From Paracoccaceae bacterium (lineage in GTDB: Bacteria > Pseudomonadota > Alphaproteobacteria > Rhodobacterales > Rhodobacteraceae), in the NCBI GenBank assembly GCA_947504705.1, contig CANNIA010000001.1, forward strand, positions 1 to 64,000: a stretch of 64,000 nucleotides of DNA, read 5' to 3'. Position 1 is the first letter of the stretch. Each line of letters opens with the position of its first letter. The notes under the pieces are model-generated. The model did no database searches and was not told the origin of the DNA. It worked only from the letters and a program-made list of their open reading frames with translations. Shown piece after piece: positions 61,719 through 64,000 of the stretch. Made by a program: the position numbers and the translations under genes.

Positions 61719-62672
61719 TCAGCCCCAGAGGGTTGGCAAATCCCCGGAATGCACGCCCACGCCAGGGAGTTTGCCCAGGGTTTGCGGCCCGCAATCCACT
61801 TCACACCATGCCGTAGGATCAGCGAAAAGCTCGCGCAGCAGGCGGTTCGTCAGGGCGTGACCGGCGCGGTCCCCGGTATATCGGCCAAGAATCGGCCCGC
61901 CAGCCAAAGCGAGGTCACCCAAGGCATCAAGCATCTTGTGCCGCACGGGCTCGTCGGCATGACGAAGGCCGCCCGGTGACAGCACCGAATCCCCATCGAA
62001 GACCACCGCATTTTCCAGCGTTCCGCCAAGGGCCAGGCCGGCCTCACGCATGCTGACGACGTCGGACTGACGGCAGAAGGTGCGGCTGTTCGAAAGCTCA
62101 CGGACAAAGGCACCGTTGGCAAGGTTCAGGCGGCGCACCTGCGTGCCGATGGCCCTTTCGCTGAAGGAAATCCGAAAGTCGATTTCCAGCATCTCGGCGG
62201 GTTCAAGCCGCGCGACCGCCAGGCCGTCCTGCACCTCGACTGTCTTCAGCACCCGGATCGCCCGAACGGGCGCTTCCAACTCTTCAAGCCCAGCCCGAAG
62301 AAAACCTGCGACAAAGGGGGCAGACGATCCGTCAAGGATTGGCACTTCCGGTCCGTCGATCTTGATCAACGCATGATGGATGCCGCAACCCGCCAAGGCT
62401 GCCATAAGATGCTCGATGGTCGAAACCGAGACACCCTCGGCATTTTCGACAACCGTGCAAAGGCGCGACGCCGTAACCGCATCCCAGAGTGCCGGGACGC
62501 GTGCGTCACGATCCGTCACATCGGTGCGAAGAAACCAGATGCCGTGGCCCAATTCTGCCGGGCTTACATGCATGCACACTGCCGCACCCGAGTGCAGGCC
62601 TTGGCCGGAAAAGCTTACTGGGGATTTCAGCTGGTTCTGCAATTTAAGCCTTGCTCGTCTGGTCGCGGTCAC
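61719..62672 (-). CDS. lpxC: UDP-3-O-acyl-N-acetylglucosamine deacetylase
   Basis: The product has 317 residues. It starts with GTG at 62672, with AAGGG 7 bases upstream. Zinc ligands are in TIEHLMAALAGCGIHHA and RHKMLDALGDLAL, and the catalytic His is in RAGHALTNRLLRE. LpxC performs the first committed step of lipid A synthesis. It follows ftsZ after a terminator and precedes bamD. Confidence 0.96.
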   Translation of the reverse strand: MTATRRARLKLQNQLKSPVSFSGQGLHSGAAVCMHVSPAELGHGIWFLRTDVTDRDARVPALWDAVTASRLCTVVENAEGVSVSTIEHLMAALAGCGIHHALIKIDGPEVPILDGSSAPFVAGFLRAGLEELEAPVRAIRVLKTVEVQDGLAVARLEPAEMLEIDFRISFSERAIGTQVRRLNLANGAFVRELSNSRTFCRQSDVVSMREAGLALGGTLENAVVFDGDSVLSPGGLRHADEPVRHKMLDALGDLALAGGPILGRYTGDRAGHALTNRLLRELFADPTAWCEVDCGPQTLGKLPGVGVHSGDLPTLWG

Positions 62673-62771
62673 TATTGACCCTTGCTATGCGTCACGGGTC
62701 GCAATCTCAACTCACTCTTTGTGACCGTCTGTAACAAGTTCGGAGCGGCGCAACTCTTTGCAAACATTAAG

Positions 62772-62799
62772 AAAGGCCCAGAGTTCTGGGCCTTTTTTT
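62772..62799. terminator. terminator between ftsZ and lpxC
   Basis: GGCCCAGA, two bases, TCTGGGCC gives a perfect 8-bp stem. On minus it is followed by TTTCTT, which would end ftsZ transcripts; on plus a T7 tract follows. It is 18 bases past the ftsZ stop. Confidence 0.8.
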
Positions 62800-62817
62800 C
62801 CAGTTTGTTTGCGCGAC

Positions 62818-64000
62818 TCAGTTTGCTTGGCGACGCAAGAATGCAGGAATCTCGATCCGGTCGTGATCGCTGCCCATATCGGGGTCGTCGTCATAGGCCG
62901 TGACCGGCGGCTGGCTCCGGGCCGGCGTCGGGGCGACACGCTCGGCCTCGGTGTGGCCGGCCATCCGGTTGATCAGCGATCCAATCCCAAAGCGCGGCTT
63001 TCCCGGGGCGGCGGCTGGCGCCGCAGCAGGCGCAGGTGCGCTGTTGACCGGGGCCGGGCGCGCGAATTTCGGCGCGGCACCGGCGACCGGACGGGTCACT
63101 GCGGCTTGCAGACGCGCAAGTGCCTCGGGGGTCGGCTGACCTGCGGGGCGCGGACGCGGTGCGACGAAATCCCCAGCATTCGCATCGATCGCCGAGGGTG
63201 TGGGGCGCGTCATCGCTGGTTGAGGAGCCGGGGCGGAATGATAGACCGGCGGCGGCAAATCGTCGTGCATGACCGGCTCGGCCCGGGCGGCAGGCTGCGA
63301 TCCCATCGCATCGAACTCACGGTGCAGGGCTTCGAACTCGGGACGGGTAGAGACCGGCTCGGCCGCCGAAACAACCGGCGCGGGCGTCGGGGCGGGCCGC
63401 GGCGTTTCGGTTTGCTGCATTGGGCTTAGCGTCAGGGGCGCAGCCATGCTCCGCCGAACCGCTGGTTCCGCAGAGCGCGCGCCGGAGACATCGATACCGG
63501 TGGCGACAACCGAAACCCGGATGCGGCCCTCCATCGACGGATCAAGCGTCGAGCCGACGATGATGTTCGCGTCCGGATCGACCTTTTCCCGAATGATATT
63601 CGCGGCTTCGTCCAGTTCGAACAGGGTCAGATCGTGGCCGCCAGTGATGTTGATCAGCACACCCTTGGCGCCATGCAGGCTGATTTCGTCCAAGAGCGGG
63701 TTGGCAATCGCCTTCTCGGCCGCCTGGATCGCGCGATCTTCGCCCGAGGCTTCGCCGGTGCCCATCATCGCCTTGCCCATCTCGTCCATCACCGCGCGCA
63801 CGTCGGCGAAGTCAAGGTTGATGAGGCCGGGACGCACCATCAGATCGGTCACACCCTTGACGCCCTGATACAGAACGTCGTCCGCCATTGCGAAGGCTTC
63901 GGTAAAAGTCGTGCGTTCGTTGGCCAGACGGAACAGATTCTGGTTCGGAATGACGATCAGCGTGTCGACAACGTTCTGCAGCGCGTCGATGCCCATTTCG
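62818..64000 (-). CDS. ftsZ: cell division protein FtsZ, C-terminal part (5' end outside window)
   Basis: About 393 residues are seen; the N-terminal GTPase domain with the GTP-binding loop lies beyond base 64000. Visible are [60 protein letters not shown] and the end of the core at [22 protein letters not shown]. Then comes a Pro/Ala-rich linker of about 180 residues, long as in alphaproteobacteria. The conserved tip is [13 protein letters not shown], the FtsA/ZapA-contact peptide. FtsZ forms the division ring. Confidence 0.97.
   Translation of the reverse strand, partial: EMGIDALQNVVDTLIVIPNQNLFRLANERTTFTEAFAMADDVLYQGVKGVTDLMVRPGLINLDFADVRAVMDEMGKAMMGTGEASGEDRAIQAAEKAIANPLLDEISLHGAKGVLINITGGHDLTLFELDEAANIIREKVDPDANIIVGSTLDPSMEGRIRVSVVATGIDVSGARSAEPAVRRSMAAPLTLSPMQQTETPRPAPTPAPVVSAAEPVSTRPEFEALHREFDAMGSQPAARAEPVMHDDLPPPVYHSAPAPQPAMTRPTPSAIDANAGDFVAPRPRPAGQPTPEALARLQAAVTRPVAGAAPKFARPAPVNSAPAPAAAPAAAPGKPRFGIGSLINRMAGHTEAERVAPTPARSQPPVTAYDDDPDMGSDHDRIEIPAFLRRQAN

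Overview
This window looks like a chromosomal segment of a high-GC alphaproteobacterium of the order Rhodobacterales (Paracoccaceae, Rhodobacter-like). The evidence is the content. It has a circularly permuted two-piece tmRNA gene, an alpha-type SspB, a trgAB pair, fumC followed by DUF4169 and ribbon-helix-helix genes, a DUF1476 (F1-ATPase zeta) gene, purS/purQ split subunits, a DUF1638/corrinoid/homocysteine methyltransferase group, and many short ATGA overlaps. I see no rRNA, tRNA, insertion sequence, prophage, CRISPR array or replication origin.

Layout. 1-0.9 kb: the end of a LacI-type regulator. 0.9-8.2 kb: a minus-strand run with three glycosyltransferases (two with long helical N-terminal regions), a small unknown protein, an outer-membrane-barrel-like protein and a Stf0-type sulfotransferase; this is a candidate uncharacterised surface-glycan system. 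8.4-16.2 kb: a divergent inositol-type catabolic locus (two Gfo/Idh/MocA dehydrogenases and a TIM-barrel isomerase/dehydratase on minus; iolD, iolC, iolB and a class II aldolase on plus), with a perfect 18-bp LacI-type operator between the two arms. 16.4-25.7 kb: a class III aminotransferase, a GntR/FCD regulator, trgAB, cfa-like, photolyase, a class V aminotransferase-fold enzyme and a polyamine-type ABC binding protein. Four TGATCA-centred sites tie the aminotransferase, the GntR gene and the binding-protein promoter region into one proposed regulon.

25.8-34.2 kb: a secreted PDZ protein with six exact-length 45-bp repeats, a small membrane protein divergent from a LysR gene, ssrA (tmRNA, tag ANDNRAPMALAA), a frameshifted aminoglycoside-phosphotransferase-like gene, a DUF1194 protein, a rhodanese-ChrB fusion with chrA, sspB and a methyltransferase. 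34.2-43.7 kb: an exported ankyrin protein, fumC and satellites, a zinc alcohol dehydrogenase, and the DUF1638, corrinoid and homocysteine methyltransferase genes, which may be parts of a split methionine synthase. Tandem perfect palindromes centred on TTCGAA sit in two intergenic regions here.

43.9-57.1 kb: purC-rraB-purS, cytochrome P450 with a hydrolase, ccdA, a tusA-like gene, rne, a membrane protein, dctBD (with a DctD that lacks the GAFTGA loop) and purQ. 57.2-64 kb: a GlcD-type oxidase, a tiny DUF3563 gene, recN, bamD, lpxC and the C-terminal part of ftsZ, the normal end of an alphaproteobacterial division and envelope cluster.

Functional links inside the window: ssrA and SspB (tagging and delivery to ClpXP), RNase E and RraB (enzyme and inhibitor family), PurC/PurS/PurQ (purine synthesis), the inositol arms, and DctB/DctD. 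All family names come from reading the translated sequences; no database search was run.
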